Below are positions 8,469 to 16,818 of a stretch of DNA of 64,000 nucleotides, in pieces. This DNA is from CAXMMR01 sp963692975 (lineage in GTDB: Bacteria > Pseudomonadota > Alphaproteobacteria > Acetobacterales > Acetobacteraceae): NCBI GenBank assembly GCA_963692975.2, contig CAXMMR010000034.1:128464-192463 (forward strand), read 5' to 3'. A program made the position numbers and the translations under genes. Each line of letters opens with the position of its first letter. The first letter of the stretch is position 1. Under the pieces are notes generated by a model. The model was not told where the DNA came from. It made no database searches and worked only from the letters and a program-made list of their open reading frames with translations.

Positions 8469-9500
8469 TTACCGATGCGTCGTCGACGGTATCCCCTCAA
8501 TCGGGCATTCTTCGGTGCCGACCGTCGTGCGCGTCATCGCCTCGACCATTTCGCGTGTGGCGTCCGGGTCGGCAATCCACTTCTTGTAGAAGTCGTATGG
8601 GCACTCGGCCGCGCCCTTGTCGCTCTCGCCGGAGTTGATCATGCCGGTGTAGCCGCGGTGGACGAGCTTAAACAGGTGGTTTTCCGACTGCATGTTGCTG
8701 CGGGCGTCGCGGATCAGCGAGGTGGAAAGCGCCGCGTATTGGATGCCCATTTCCTCGGTGCCGCATTCGCCGAGCGTGCGGCCGTCGAAGCCGATGATCG
8801 AGGAGTGGCCGAAATAGGAGTAGACGCCGTCGAAGCCGGAGGCGTTGGCGACCGCGACGTAGCAGTTGTTGGCCCAGGCCATCGCCTTGGCCATGATGAT
8901 CTGCTGCTCCTTGGCCGGATACATGTAGCCCTGGCAGCGGACGATGAGCTCGGCGCCGCGCATCGCGCAGTCGCGCCAGATCTCGGGATAGTTGCCGTCA
9001 TCGCAGATGATCAGACTGATCTTCAGGCCTTTGGGCCCGTCCGAGACGTAGGTGCAGTTGCCGGGATACCAGCCTTCGATCGGCACCCAGGGCATGATCT
9101 TGCGGTATTTCTGAACCACCTCGCCCTTGTCGTTCATCAGAATGAGGGTGTTGTAAGGCGCCTTGTTCGGGTGCTCCTCGTGGCGCTCGCCGGTCAGCGA
9201 GAACACGCCCCAGACCTTGGCGGTGCGGCAGGCCTCGGCGAAAATCTCGGTCTCGTCGCCGGGGATCATCGACGCCGTCGCATACATCTCCGCGCTGTCA
9301 TACATGATGCCGTGGGTCGAGTATTCCGGGAACACCACGAGGTCCATGCCGGGCAGGCCGGACTTCATGCCGACCACCATGTCGGCGATCTTGCGGGCGT
9401 TTTCCAGCACCTCGGCACGGCTGTGCAGGCGAGGCATCTTGTAGTTGACCACGGCGACGCCGACCGTGTCTTTGCTGCTCGAGATGTCACCGTGAAGCAT
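8469..9500 (-). CDS. amiE: Aliphatic amidase
   Basis: A 343-residue nitrilase-superfamily enzyme that hydrolyses short aliphatic amides (acetamide, propionamide) to acid and ammonia in the cytoplasm. It is recognisably close to Pseudomonas aeruginosa AmiE: the start MLHGDISSS, and the catalytic triad at the same numbers, Glu59, Lys134 and Cys166 (IICDDGNYPEIW). The C-terminal tail is divergent as usual. It lies 73 bp downstream of urtE on the same strand and is probably the last gene of the urtABCDE-amiE operon. AmiC and AmiR homologues encoded at 20.7-22.5 kb are the likely regulators, acting by antitermination. Confidence 0.96.
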   Translation of the reverse strand: MLHGDISSSKDTVGVAVVNYKMPRLHSRAEVLENARKIADMVVGMKSGLPGMDLVVFPEYSTHGIMYDSAEMYATASMIPGDETEIFAEACRTAKVWGVFSLTGERHEEHPNKAPYNTLILMNDKGEVVQKYRKIMPWVPIEGWYPGNCTYVSDGPKGLKISLIICDDGNYPEIWRDCAMRGAELIVRCQGYMYPAKEQQIIMAKAMAWANNCYVAVANASGFDGVYSYFGHSSIIGFDGRTLGECGTEEMGIQYAALSTSLIRDARSNMQSENHLFKLVHRGYTGMINSGESDKGAAECPYDFYKKWIADPDATREMVEAMTRTTVGTEECPIEGIPSTTHR

Positions 9501-9573
9501 TGTGGGTCTCCCTTGTATCGTCTTGCCCCGGCGCCAGTGCGGCCGGCGGTCGCAGCGTCAAGCCTGCAGGCGA

Positions 9574-10272
9574 TCACACGGCCATGTGCCGATGGACCAG
9601 CTGTTCCGTTAAAGAGTCGATCGCGCCGCCGGCGGCGATCCGGCCCTTCTGCATCATCACGAAGCGGTGCGCGGCGCGACGGACGAAGGCGACGTTCTGC
9701 TCGACCAGCAGCACGGTGATGCGCAGCTCGCTGTTGAGCCGGATGATGATGCGCTGGATCTCGTCGACGATGCTGGGCTGGATGCCCTCGCTCGGCTCGT
9801 CGAGCAGGAGCACGGAAGGCTCGGCGGCCAGCGCGCGGGCGATGGCGAGCTGCTGTTGCTGGCCGCCGGACAGCAGGCCGCCGGCCCGCTCGAGGTTGGC
9901 GGTCAAATAGGGGAACAGGGCGTCAACGAGGTCCGGCACCGAGCGCTTGCCGGAACGATTGGCAAACCCGCCCATCAGGATGTTCTCGCGCACCGAGAAG
10001 TCGGGGACGATCTGGCGGCCCTGCGGCACGTAGGCGATGCCGGCGCGGGCGCGGCGATAGGTCGGCTCGCGGCCGATGTCGCGCCCGCCCAGCCGGATCG
10101 AGCCGGTTGAGCGGTCAAGCAGGCCCATCAGGGTGCGCAGCAGGCTGGTCTTGCCGACGCCGTTGCGGCCGAGGATAGCGGTGATCTCGCCCTCGACGAT
10201 GGAAAGCGACACGTCGTGCAGGATCTGGCTGCGGCCGTAGAAGGCGTCGACGGCCTCGAACGTGATGCTCAT
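9574..10272 (-). CDS. urtE: ABC transporter ATPase, UrtE/LivF type
   Basis: A 232-residue ABC ATPase of the branched-chain amino acid/urea/amide uptake family. It has Walker A GRNGVGKTS (about residues 35-43), the signature LSGGQQQQ and Walker B VLLLDEPSEG. UrtE-like length and the SEGIQPSIV motif distinguish it from UrtD. It overlaps the end of urtD by 4 bp. Together with UrtD it would power import of amides or urea feeding the amidase next door. The substrate is inferred from context; the urt name is by family resemblance. Confidence 0.9.
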   Translation of the reverse strand: MSITFEAVDAFYGRSQILHDVSLSIVEGEITAILGRNGVGKTSLLRTLMGLLDRSTGSIRLGGRDIGREPTYRRARAGIAYVPQGRQIVPDFSVRENILMGGFANRSGKRSVPDLVDALFPYLTANLERAGGLLSGGQQQQLAIARALAAEPSVLLLDEPSEGIQPSIVDEIQRIIIRLNSELRITVLLVEQNVAFVRRAAHRFVMMQKGRIAAGGAIDSLTEQLVHRHMAV

Positions 10273-11016
10273 GCCGCGATGGCCTCGCCGAGATAGGCGG
10301 CCCGAACGGCGGGGTTGCGCTCGATCGCGGCGAGATCGCCCTCGGCCAGCACCCGGCCGAGATGCAGCACGGTGATGCGCTCGGCGATGTCGCGCACGAA
10401 CTCCATGTCGTGCTCGACGACGATGACGGTGTGGGCGGGGCGCAGGCTGCGGATGATGTCGGCGGTGCGGCGGGTCTCGGCGGCCGTCATGCCGGCGGTG
10501 GGCTCATCAAGGAGCAGCACCGCGGGGTTCTGCACCAGCAGCAGGCCGAGCTCGAGCCACTGCGTCTGGCCGTGGCTGAGCAGGCCGGCGATCGTGCCGG
10601 ACGCGGCGGCGAGGCCGATCGTGTCCAGCACCTCGGCGATGCGCGCGCGCGCGGCGCGCGGCAGGCCAAGGCGAAGATTGGCCAGCACGCCAGGGTGGCG
10701 GCAGCTCGCGACCTCGAGGTTGCGCAGTCACCGTCATCTCGCGGAACACGCTCGGGACCTGAAATTTACGGCCGAGCCCGGCGCGGGCGCGACGGGTTTC
10801 CGACCAGCCGGTGATGTCGGTCTCGCCCAGGCGAACCGTGCCCGCGGTGCTGCGCGTCTTGCCGGAGACCAGGTCCATCAGCGTCGTCTTGCCGGCGCCA
10901 TTGGCGCCGAGCAGCAGGCGGCACTCGCCGGCCTCGACCACCAGGTCCACGCCGTCGACGGCTTTGAAGCCATCGAAGCTGACGCCGAGCCCGGCGAGGG
11001 TGAGGGCGGCGGTCAC
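10269..11016 (-). pseudogene. urtD: ABC transporter ATPase UrtD/LivG type, frameshifted
   Basis: The second ATPase of the importer, split between two frames. From GTG 11016 (GTGA overlap with urtC) it reads through Walker A GANGAGKTT and FQVPSVFREMTVT. The frame then breaks near 10726-10735. The rest (LANLRLGLPRAARARI, LSHGQTQWLELG, LLLDEPTAGM) is intact in another frame down to 10269. One extra base, or two missing, near REMTVT explains it. Everything else is well conserved and the neighbours are intact, so a sequencing error or a very recent mutation is likely. If real, the importer would lose one ATPase. Confidence 0.85.
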
Positions 11017-12155
11017 GCGGAGCGGCGCTCGACGTCGCAGTCGGGGGCGGGCAGTCGCTCGGGTCGATGGCGCGCCAGTGACCAGTCCGCAACGTCTGAA
11101 GCCAGGCCGGCCAAGCCGCGCGGCATATAGAGCACGGCGAGCACGAAGATCAGCCCGATCACCGCGCGCCAGGCCTGCACCAGGCCCAGACCCTCCGAGA
11201 CGTTCGCCTCGACCACGTTGATCAGGATGGCGCCGATTGCAGCCCCCAGCAGCGAGGCGCGGCCGCCGACCGCGGCCCACACCACCATGGTGATTGAGAA
11301 CGACAGGTCCATGAAGGTCGGCGAGGCGAACTGCGCGACGGTGACGTAGAGCAGGCCGGCGAGGCCGGCGAGCAGCGCCGAGACGACGAAGAAGAAGGTC
11401 TGGTAGGCCGGCACGTTGAAGCCGAGGGTGCGCACGCGGGCCGGCTCCTCGCGCGTCGCCTGCAGGATCAGCCCGGCGCGGGTGGCGAGCAGCAAGCGGG
11501 TGATAATCAAGGCGAGCGCCAGCGCGCTGGCGACAAGGTAATACGTGGCCCGCGAATACGGATCGAAGTCGATGCCGAGCAGGGTCAGGTCGCCGAGGTC
11601 GGTCAGGCCGTTGAAGCCGTTGGTGAGCGGCTGCGCGTCGACCAGGACGAGGCGCACGAGCAGCATCAGCGCCAGCATGATGATGGCGACAAAGACGCCG
11701 GAGATGCGCTTGGCGAACATCACCCCGCCGATCCCGGCGGCGACCAGCGACGGCAGGGCGAACGACATCACGACGCCGAACCAGGGGTGCATGAACGGTA
11801 CCCACAGGAACGAGCCGTGGTTGATGCAGCACAACTCGGTCGGCGCGCCCGGCTCGGCGTTCCACAACATGAAGTCCGGCACCGGGCTGCGTGAGCCCTG
11901 GCGCAGGCTGGTGGGTGCGGCGAGCTTGAGCGACATCGCCGTCATGTAGGCGCCCAGGCCGAAGAACAGGCCCTGGCCGAGGTTGAGGATGCCGGCAAAT
12001 CCCCAGCTCAGCGAGATGGCGACACCGAGAATGCCGAAGACGAGGAACTTGGCTATCCGGTTTAGCCAGAACTCGTCGAGCAGGACCGGCGCGGCCATGA
12101 TCAGCAGCACGAAGGCGGCGTAGGTCGCGACGTCGATGCGGGTGCGGGCCCTCAC
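11013..12155 (-). CDS. urtC: ABC transporter permease, UrtC/LivM type
   Basis: A 380-residue inner-membrane permease with about ten hydrophobic segments. The family-typical stretches are GVAISLSWGFAGILNLGQG near the N-terminus and the coupling region ATREEPARVRTLGFNV near residue 237. The start is GTG 12155, overlapping the urtB stop by 4 bp (GTGA); the stop overlaps the urtD start in the same way. It pairs with UrtB to form the channel of the amide/urea-type importer. A long periplasmic-looking loop after the second span (around LRQGSRSPVPDF) is characteristic of UrtC-like members. Confidence 0.92.
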   Translation of the reverse strand: MRARTRIDVATYAAFVLLIMAAPVLLDEFWLNRIAKFLVFGILGVAISLSWGFAGILNLGQGLFFGLGAYMTAMSLKLAAPTSLRQGSRSPVPDFMLWNAEPGAPTELCCINHGSFLWVPFMHPWFGVVMSFALPSLVAAGIGGVMFAKRISGVFVAIIMLALMLLVRLVLVDAQPLTNGFNGLTDLGDLTLLGIDFDPYSRATYYLVASALALALIITRLLLATRAGLILQATREEPARVRTLGFNVPAYQTFFFVVSALLAGLAGLLYVTVAQFASPTFMDLSFSITMVVWAAVGGRASLLGAAIGAILINVVEANVSEGLGLVQAWRAVIGLIFVLAVLYMPRGLAGLASDVADWSLARHRPERLPAPDCDVERRSA

Positions 12156-13051
12156 GCACGGCCGCCGCGCATGCCGAACAGGCCGCGGGGCTTGGCGATC
12201 AGCACCAGGATGACGAAGCCGAACACCATCGCGCGGGCGATGATGTCGTTGCTGAAATAGGCCGTCACGCCGTCGATCTGGCCGAGTAGGGCGGCCGAGG
12301 CGACCGAGCCGATCAGGCTGCCGACGCCGCCGACGACGACGACGAGGAAGCCGTCGACCACCATCGGCGTGCCCATGTCGGGGAACACCGTTTTGAAGCC
12401 GGACATCATCACCCCGGCGACGCCGGCCAGGCCCGAGCCGTAGGCGAAGGTGAGCGCGTTCATGCGCTGCACGTCGATGCCGCAGGCCGACGCCATTTGC
12501 GGGTTGCGCATGATCGCGCGCACCTGAATGCCGAGGCTCGTCCGATACATCAGCCCCCAGGTGAGCAGGGTAAGCAACAGCGTCACGACGATGACGAACA
12601 TGCGATAGAGATTGATCTCGACGCCGAGCACCTGCCGGGCGCCGACGAGCCAAGCGGGCGCGGCGACGTTCTGCAGCCCAGGGCCCAAGCCCGGAATGTG
12701 TCGGCCAAAGAACGACACGCCGAGCTCGAGCCGCACCGCTTGCTGGATCAGGATCGCTACCCCCCAGGTCGCCAGCAGCGTGTCGAGCAGCCGACCATAG
12801 AGGCGCCGCACCACGATGCGCTCGATCGCGAAGCCGATGGTGGCGGTGAGCAGGAAGGCGAGCGGGATGGCGGCGAGTAAATCAAGACGCAGGTACATCT
12901 CGGTCAGCACGGTGACGTAGGCGCCGAGCATGACCATCTCGCCATGCGCCATGTTGATCACGCCCATGGCGCCGTAGGTGATCGCAAGCCCGAGTGCCAC
13001 CAGCAGCAGAACCGAGGCGAGGCTCAGACCAATCAGAACGACGCTGATCAT
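12152..13051 (-). CDS. urtB: ABC transporter permease, UrtB/LivH type
   Basis: A 299-residue permease with about eight to nine membrane spans. The LivH/UrtB hallmark GLAITYGAMGVINMAHGE lies near residues 20-37, and the coupling motif IRAIMRNPQMASACGIDV-like near residue 180. Downstream, urtC begins within its stop codon; upstream, 12 bp separate it from the binding-protein gene. It forms the heteromeric channel with UrtC. The absence of the long N-terminal extension of classical urea UrtB is compatible with an amide-type (FmdE-like) transporter. Confidence 0.92.
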   Translation of the reverse strand: MISVVLIGLSLASVLLLVALGLAITYGAMGVINMAHGEMVMLGAYVTVLTEMYLRLDLLAAIPLAFLLTATIGFAIERIVVRRLYGRLLDTLLATWGVAILIQQAVRLELGVSFFGRHIPGLGPGLQNVAAPAWLVGARQVLGVEINLYRMFVIVVTLLLTLLTWGLMYRTSLGIQVRAIMRNPQMASACGIDVQRMNALTFAYGSGLAGVAGVMMSGFKTVFPDMGTPMVVDGFLVVVVGGVGSLIGSVASAALLGQIDGVTAYFSNDIIARAMVFGFVILVLIAKPRGLFGMRGGRA

Positions 13052-13063
13052 CTGGGCGGCGCC

Positions 13064-14302
13064 TCAGCCCTTCAACTTGGCTGTGTCGAGCCCGTTCTTG
13101 GTGCAGAACAGATCCTGGGGCGTCTCACCATAGGCGACGTAGGGCAGCGGCATGATCGGCGCCGGATAGGCGCTGACGATCTTGCCCTGGCCGTCGGCCT
13201 GCCACTGCGCGATGCGCGGGGTGAGCCAGGTGTGCAGGTTTTGCGGCTCGATCTTGACGTGGCCGCCAGGCGCATCGAACTCCTGGCCGCCAAGCGTGTC
13301 GCGCACCGCCATCGGCGCGACGTCATGCGCCGCCTCGGCCGCCTGCTTCCACAGATAAACTTGAAAGTAGGACGATTCCAGCGCGTGATGCGTCACCGCC
13401 TTGGCGTTGTTGACGAAGCGCCGGTAGCGCTCGACGAACGCATGGTTGGCCGGCGTGTCGATCGCCATGAAGTAGGGAAACGAGGTGAAGCTGCCGGCAG
13501 CATATTGCGGACCCATGGCCGCGATCTCGATCTCCGAAGTGACCGTCGCGCAGATCGGCAGCGTGTCGTGCGAGAGTCCCTGGTTCTTGAACTCGCGGTA
13601 GAACGCGACGACGCTGTCGCCCACCACGTTCGACAGCACGACGTCGCAGCCTGAGGCTTTGATCTTGTTCACCATGGAGCCCCATTCTGAGTCGCCGAGC
13701 TCCAGATACTCGTCGCCAGTCCAGCTCGCGCCCTGCTGCTCGATCAGCACTTTGCAGACCTTGGCCATCTCGCGCGGGTAGATGTAGTTCGAGCCGACGA
13801 TGAAGAACTTCTTCTTGCCGAGCGTCTTGATGATCCACGGAATGAAGTTGGACAGCTGCTGATTCGGCACCGCGCCGGTGTAGCCAACGTTCTTCGAACA
13901 CTCGAAGCCTTCGTAATAGGTCGGATACATCAGCAGGTTACGACGACGCTCAAAGACTGGCAGCACGGCCTTGCGGCTCGCGGAGGTATAGCAGCCGAAC
14001 ACCGTCGACACCCGGTCCTGGATCACCAGGCGCGACGCCTTCTCGTTAAACGTCTTGGGGTCGGAGGCACCATCCTCGACAACCGGCTTGATCGGCCGGC
14101 CGAGCACGCCGCCGCCAGCGTTGATCTCGGCAATCGCCATCAAGGTCGCGTCCGACAGCGACTTCTCGATGATCGACAGGCCGCCGGTTTGCGAGAACAG
14201 CACACCGACCTGAACCGCGTCGGCCGCCTCGGCGCCACGAAGCAGCGCCGGAGCGGCGAGTGCGAGACCCGAGCGCAGTATCGTCCGGCGAGACAGGGGC
14301 AT
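13064..14302 (-). CDS. urtA: Periplasmic amide/urea-binding protein, UrtA/FmdD type
   Basis: A 412-residue substrate-binding protein. The N-terminus MPLSRRTILRSGLALAAPALL is a twin-arginine-like or Sec signal peptide. The mature part has UrtA/FmdD/AmiC-family blocks: VGVLFSQTGG, FGCYTSASRKAVLPVFE, YPTYYEGFE, TGAVPNQQ. It delivers ligand to the UrtBC permease. It is the first gene of the operon running to amiE. It is clearly related to, but distinct from, the signal-less AmiC at 21339. Short-chain amides are the likely ligands because amiE is in the operon; urea remains possible. Confidence 0.9.
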   Translation of the reverse strand: MPLSRRTILRSGLALAAPALLRGAEAADAVQVGVLFSQTGGLSIIEKSLSDATLMAIAEINAGGGVLGRPIKPVVEDGASDPKTFNEKASRLVIQDRVSTVFGCYTSASRKAVLPVFERRRNLLMYPTYYEGFECSKNVGYTGAVPNQQLSNFIPWIIKTLGKKKFFIVGSNYIYPREMAKVCKVLIEQQGASWTGDEYLELGDSEWGSMVNKIKASGCDVVLSNVVGDSVVAFYREFKNQGLSHDTLPICATVTSEIEIAAMGPQYAAGSFTSFPYFMAIDTPANHAFVERYRRFVNNAKAVTHHALESSYFQVYLWKQAAEAAHDVAPMAVRDTLGGQEFDAPGGHVKIEPQNLHTWLTPRIAQWQADGQGKIVSAYPAPIMPLPYVAYGETPQDLFCTKNGLDTAKLKG

Positions 14303-14859
14303 GGATGTCGATCCGCTAGGTCAAAACAGCGACAAAAACTGGGTGAGCCCCGGCAATGATAACATCATTGCGGTTGCATCACGCGGCGCGAGGCCTACGC
14401 TTGCCTGTCGTGCAGCACCATTGGTGCGCGACGGCGCCGGCGTCATGACGAAGACGCCGCTCGGAGCCTAGGCCGCGGGCGACGCAAAACTCAAGGTCTC
14501 ATTTCCGAAACGGTCCGCCTGCAAAAGGCTGCGCCAAACCGCGTCACGCGCGGGACAGGACCAAACCGCGCGACTCGCCGGAGCAGAAAACGAAAAGCCG
14601 CTTGACTTGACTGCCGGCCCGAACGCAGATTGTGTGCAGTCGCGATATTGCTCGCCGCAGCAGCCGAATCACCAACGTTGTTGATCCGTGCGTCTAAGCT
14701 TTGAGCAGTCCTGGGCTTGATCGCTGTTTTGTGCGACGGCACCGTTCCTGGCTCGACGCTGTTGCTCTGACAATCCTAACCCAAGTTTCGCGCGGGGCAT
14801 GTCCGTCGTTTGGCGACGTGATCGGACCGCGATGCCGAACCGAGGAGATTGCCCAACTC
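14303..14859. other. Divergent control region between urtA and tubulin-like B
   Basis: About 560 bp with no convincing gene. It serves as leader/promoter for the minus-strand urtABCDE-amiE operon and the plus-strand tubulin-like gene. Three inverted repeats lie on the urtA side: 14353-14371, 14416-14428 (GCACC-att-GGTGC) and 14439-14458 (GGCGTC-n8-GACGCC). A T-run follows the first in the urtA direction. These could form the leader RNA structures expected for AmiR (ANTAR) antitermination, but I could not identify the canonical pair of hexaloop hairpins with certainty. Confidence 0.5.
14353..14371 (-). promoter_or_regulatory. Leader hairpin upstream of urtA
   Basis: A perfect 8-bp inverted repeat GCAATGAT-3 nt-ATCATTGC, about 50 bp before the urtA start. 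In the urtA direction it is followed within 15 nt by AGTTTTTG. It could be part of an attenuator/antiterminator in the leader of the amide operon. Function is inferred only from position and from the AmiR-type regulator in the region. Confidence 0.4.
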
Positions 14860-16386
14860 ATGAGCGTGTCGATGGAGGACAGGCTAAAGCGGCGCAAGCT
14901 CGACGCTCTCAAGCGCGGCGTGCATCGTGCCACGGGCGGGCAGGCGTTGCCGGTATCAACCCACCTCGTCGGCATCGGCCGGGCGGGCATCAATGTCGTT
15001 GCTGAGGCGTTACGTCGTCTGGAACCGGGAGCGCCGCGGCTGACTGCATTGGTCGTCGACATCGGTGAGGCCGACCTCGGGCCTTTGCGGGCGCTGGCCG
15101 ACAGCATTCCTCCGGACCGCGCAGCCGTGACCATCGTCGCGTTGACGGTGCCGTCGCGCACCGTCCTGATCGAGGCGTTGGAAGGCTATCCCGAGCGACT
15201 TTCGATCGAGTACCCTCGGTATGGGCACAAGGAAGATTTCCGGCCCTGGCTACCTGCCGACGTCGCGATTGCGGCCGAGGGTGAGCATCAGCGGCGGGCT
15301 GTCGCCAAGGCGATCTACGGCGCTGCCTACTACATCGACAAGCGGACGGCCGAGCAGGCGCTACGGCAATTTGCCGACGCCATCGAGGCGACGCAGTCCC
15401 AGGCGATGATCGCGATCGTCTTCGGCATGGCTGGCGGCACCGGCAGCGGCATCGGCGTCGACCTCGCCCGCCATCTCTCGACCTGCATCCTGGGACGCCG
15501 CGTGCTGGTGGCCGGCATCGGCGTCGCGCCCTGCGCCGGGGATCCGCCGGAGCGCGTGGCCGGCAACATGTATGCCCTGCTTAACGAGCTCGACGTGTTG
15601 GGCGACGAGGATAAGAGCCGCGGCGTTGTGATGTCCTGCGGCGAGTTGTTTCGCAATCCGTTCACCGCCGGCTTCATCATGGTGGCGCAGGATCAGGTCT
15701 ATCAGTCGACGCACGACCTGGCTGCGACGCAGAGGCGCGGCGACGTGGAGATCGCGACGCTGCTCACCACGGGCGGCGGCACCAACCTGTGGGAGCTGCT
15801 GCGGCTGCTCAACTGGGTTGCCGCGCCGTCGACGCAGCATTCCGCGGCACGCACGCCCTGGGGACCGCGCTGGATCCACCTGCTTGCCTATGCTGACACG
15901 GATGGCGCCGGGGTCACGATCGATGACACGTTGCTGGCGCGGCTTGGCCTGCTGCACAGTTACGCTCCGGAATTTATCGAGCTGCGGGTGGCTGGGCTTG
16001 AGGAGGCGGCAAGCGTCGCCCTGGTCGAGGCGATGCAGGACGCGCTGCACCCGGACGTCTCGCCGTCCATCGTCGAGGGTGGGCAGGCGGGATCGGTCCA
16101 GTTCATCCTGCCTTGCGCGGGCAAGACGCATCTGCGGGGCTTCGCCGGCTGGCGCGCCGCTTACGAGGCGTCGTCGTCGCGCGACAAGCTGCTTGATCAT
16201 GCGATGCTGCTGGAGCAAGGCGTTCTGCTCTCAGAACCCTCGACCCGCCTCGTCGGCATGGCGGGCGCCAGTCTGTGGGGCGAGAGCTGGGTCGCCGTGC
16301 CGCTCGACGACCTGCGCGGCCATGAACCGCCGCCGCCGCCTCCCAAGACGTTGCCAAGTCTGCAGCAGCTGCGCGAGGCGGTTTGA
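14860..16386 (+). CDS. Tubulin/FtsZ-like GTPase, divergent paralogue B
   Basis: A 508-residue protein with the same layout as the other two tubulin-like proteins. It has GIGRAG (residues 38-43), LVVDIGEADLG, EHQRRAVAKAIYGAAYY and the tubulin-signature-like AGGTGSG (191-197), then NPFTAGFIMV. It is much more diverged from paralogues A and C than they are from each other. It replaces their NPEQSWQRLTAY segment and ends with a run of six prolines near residue 490. ATG 14860 is preceded by GAGGAG at a rather long spacing; ATG 14872 is an alternative. It is divergent from urtA and co-oriented with the small gene and paralogue C downstream. Confidence 0.72.
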   Translation: MSVSMEDRLKRRKLDALKRGVHRATGGQALPVSTHLVGIGRAGINVVAEALRRLEPGAPRLTALVVDIGEADLGPLRALADSIPPDRAAVTIVALTVPSRTVLIEALEGYPERLSIEYPRYGHKEDFRPWLPADVAIAAEGEHQRRAVAKAIYGAAYYIDKRTAEQALRQFADAIEATQSQAMIAIVFGMAGGTGSGIGVDLARHLSTCILGRRVLVAGIGVAPCAGDPPERVAGNMYALLNELDVLGDEDKSRGVVMSCGELFRNPFTAGFIMVAQDQVYQSTHDLAATQRRGDVEIATLLTTGGGTNLWELLRLLNWVAAPSTQHSAARTPWGPRWIHLLAYADTDGAGVTIDDTLLARLGLLHSYAPEFIELRVAGLEEAASVALVEAMQDALHPDVSPSIVEGGQAGSVQFILPCAGKTHLRGFAGWRAAYEASSSRDKLLDHAMLLEQGVLLSEPSTRLVGMAGASLWGESWVAVPLDDLRGHEPPPPPPKTLPSLQQLREAV

Positions 16387-16416
16387 TGTTGGCTCGTGTG
16401 ATCCTGGGCGGCCGCC

Positions 16417-16743
16417 ATGCCGCTTGATTGGTCGATGGTGATGGACCGGTACGGCCACGGGGCAAAGGTGCCTACCGTCACCGGCGGCAAATATCTGCAG
16501 GTCGATCATGCCGACGAGGTGGCGATCTATATCTGCTCGCCGATCTGGGAGGCGACGCTCGATCGCAGCAACCTCGAGAAGGGCGTCAACCTGATCGAGG
16601 AGGGCTTGATCTCGCGTGATCCGGGCCTCTTCGTGGAAGATTACATGCTTTACGTCGCGAACCAGCGCGCGACATCGGTTGCCCACATCCTGCGCGATCT
16701 CGGCTTTCTTGACGAAACCGAAACGTTCTCAATCCGTTGCTGA
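16417..16743 (+). CDS. Small unknown protein between two tubulin-like genes
   Basis: A 108-residue acidic soluble protein, not recognised. It begins MPLDWSMVMDRYGHG and contains VDHADEVAIYICSPIWEA and HILRDLGFLDETETF. It has no signal peptide or membrane segment. It starts 30 bp after paralogue B and ends 75 bp before paralogue C on the same strand, so it is likely co-transcribed. The position suggests an adaptor or regulator of the tubulin-like proteins (inference). The ribosome-binding site is weak. Confidence 0.7.
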   Translation: MPLDWSMVMDRYGHGAKVPTVTGGKYLQVDHADEVAIYICSPIWEATLDRSNLEKGVNLIEEGLISRDPGLFVEDYMLYVANQRATSVAHILRDLGFLDETETFSIRC

Positions 16744-16818
16744 CAGTAACTGGCCAGCAAGCCTGAAGTCTGTTTCAGACCGCCTGACGTTTGCCCAACA
16801 CCAGCGATAGGAAAAAAG

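Noticed and set aside
14491..14742. 83-codon frame in the urtA upstream region
   Set aside because: It overlaps the probable leader/promoter, is Arg/Ala-biased and shows no motif.
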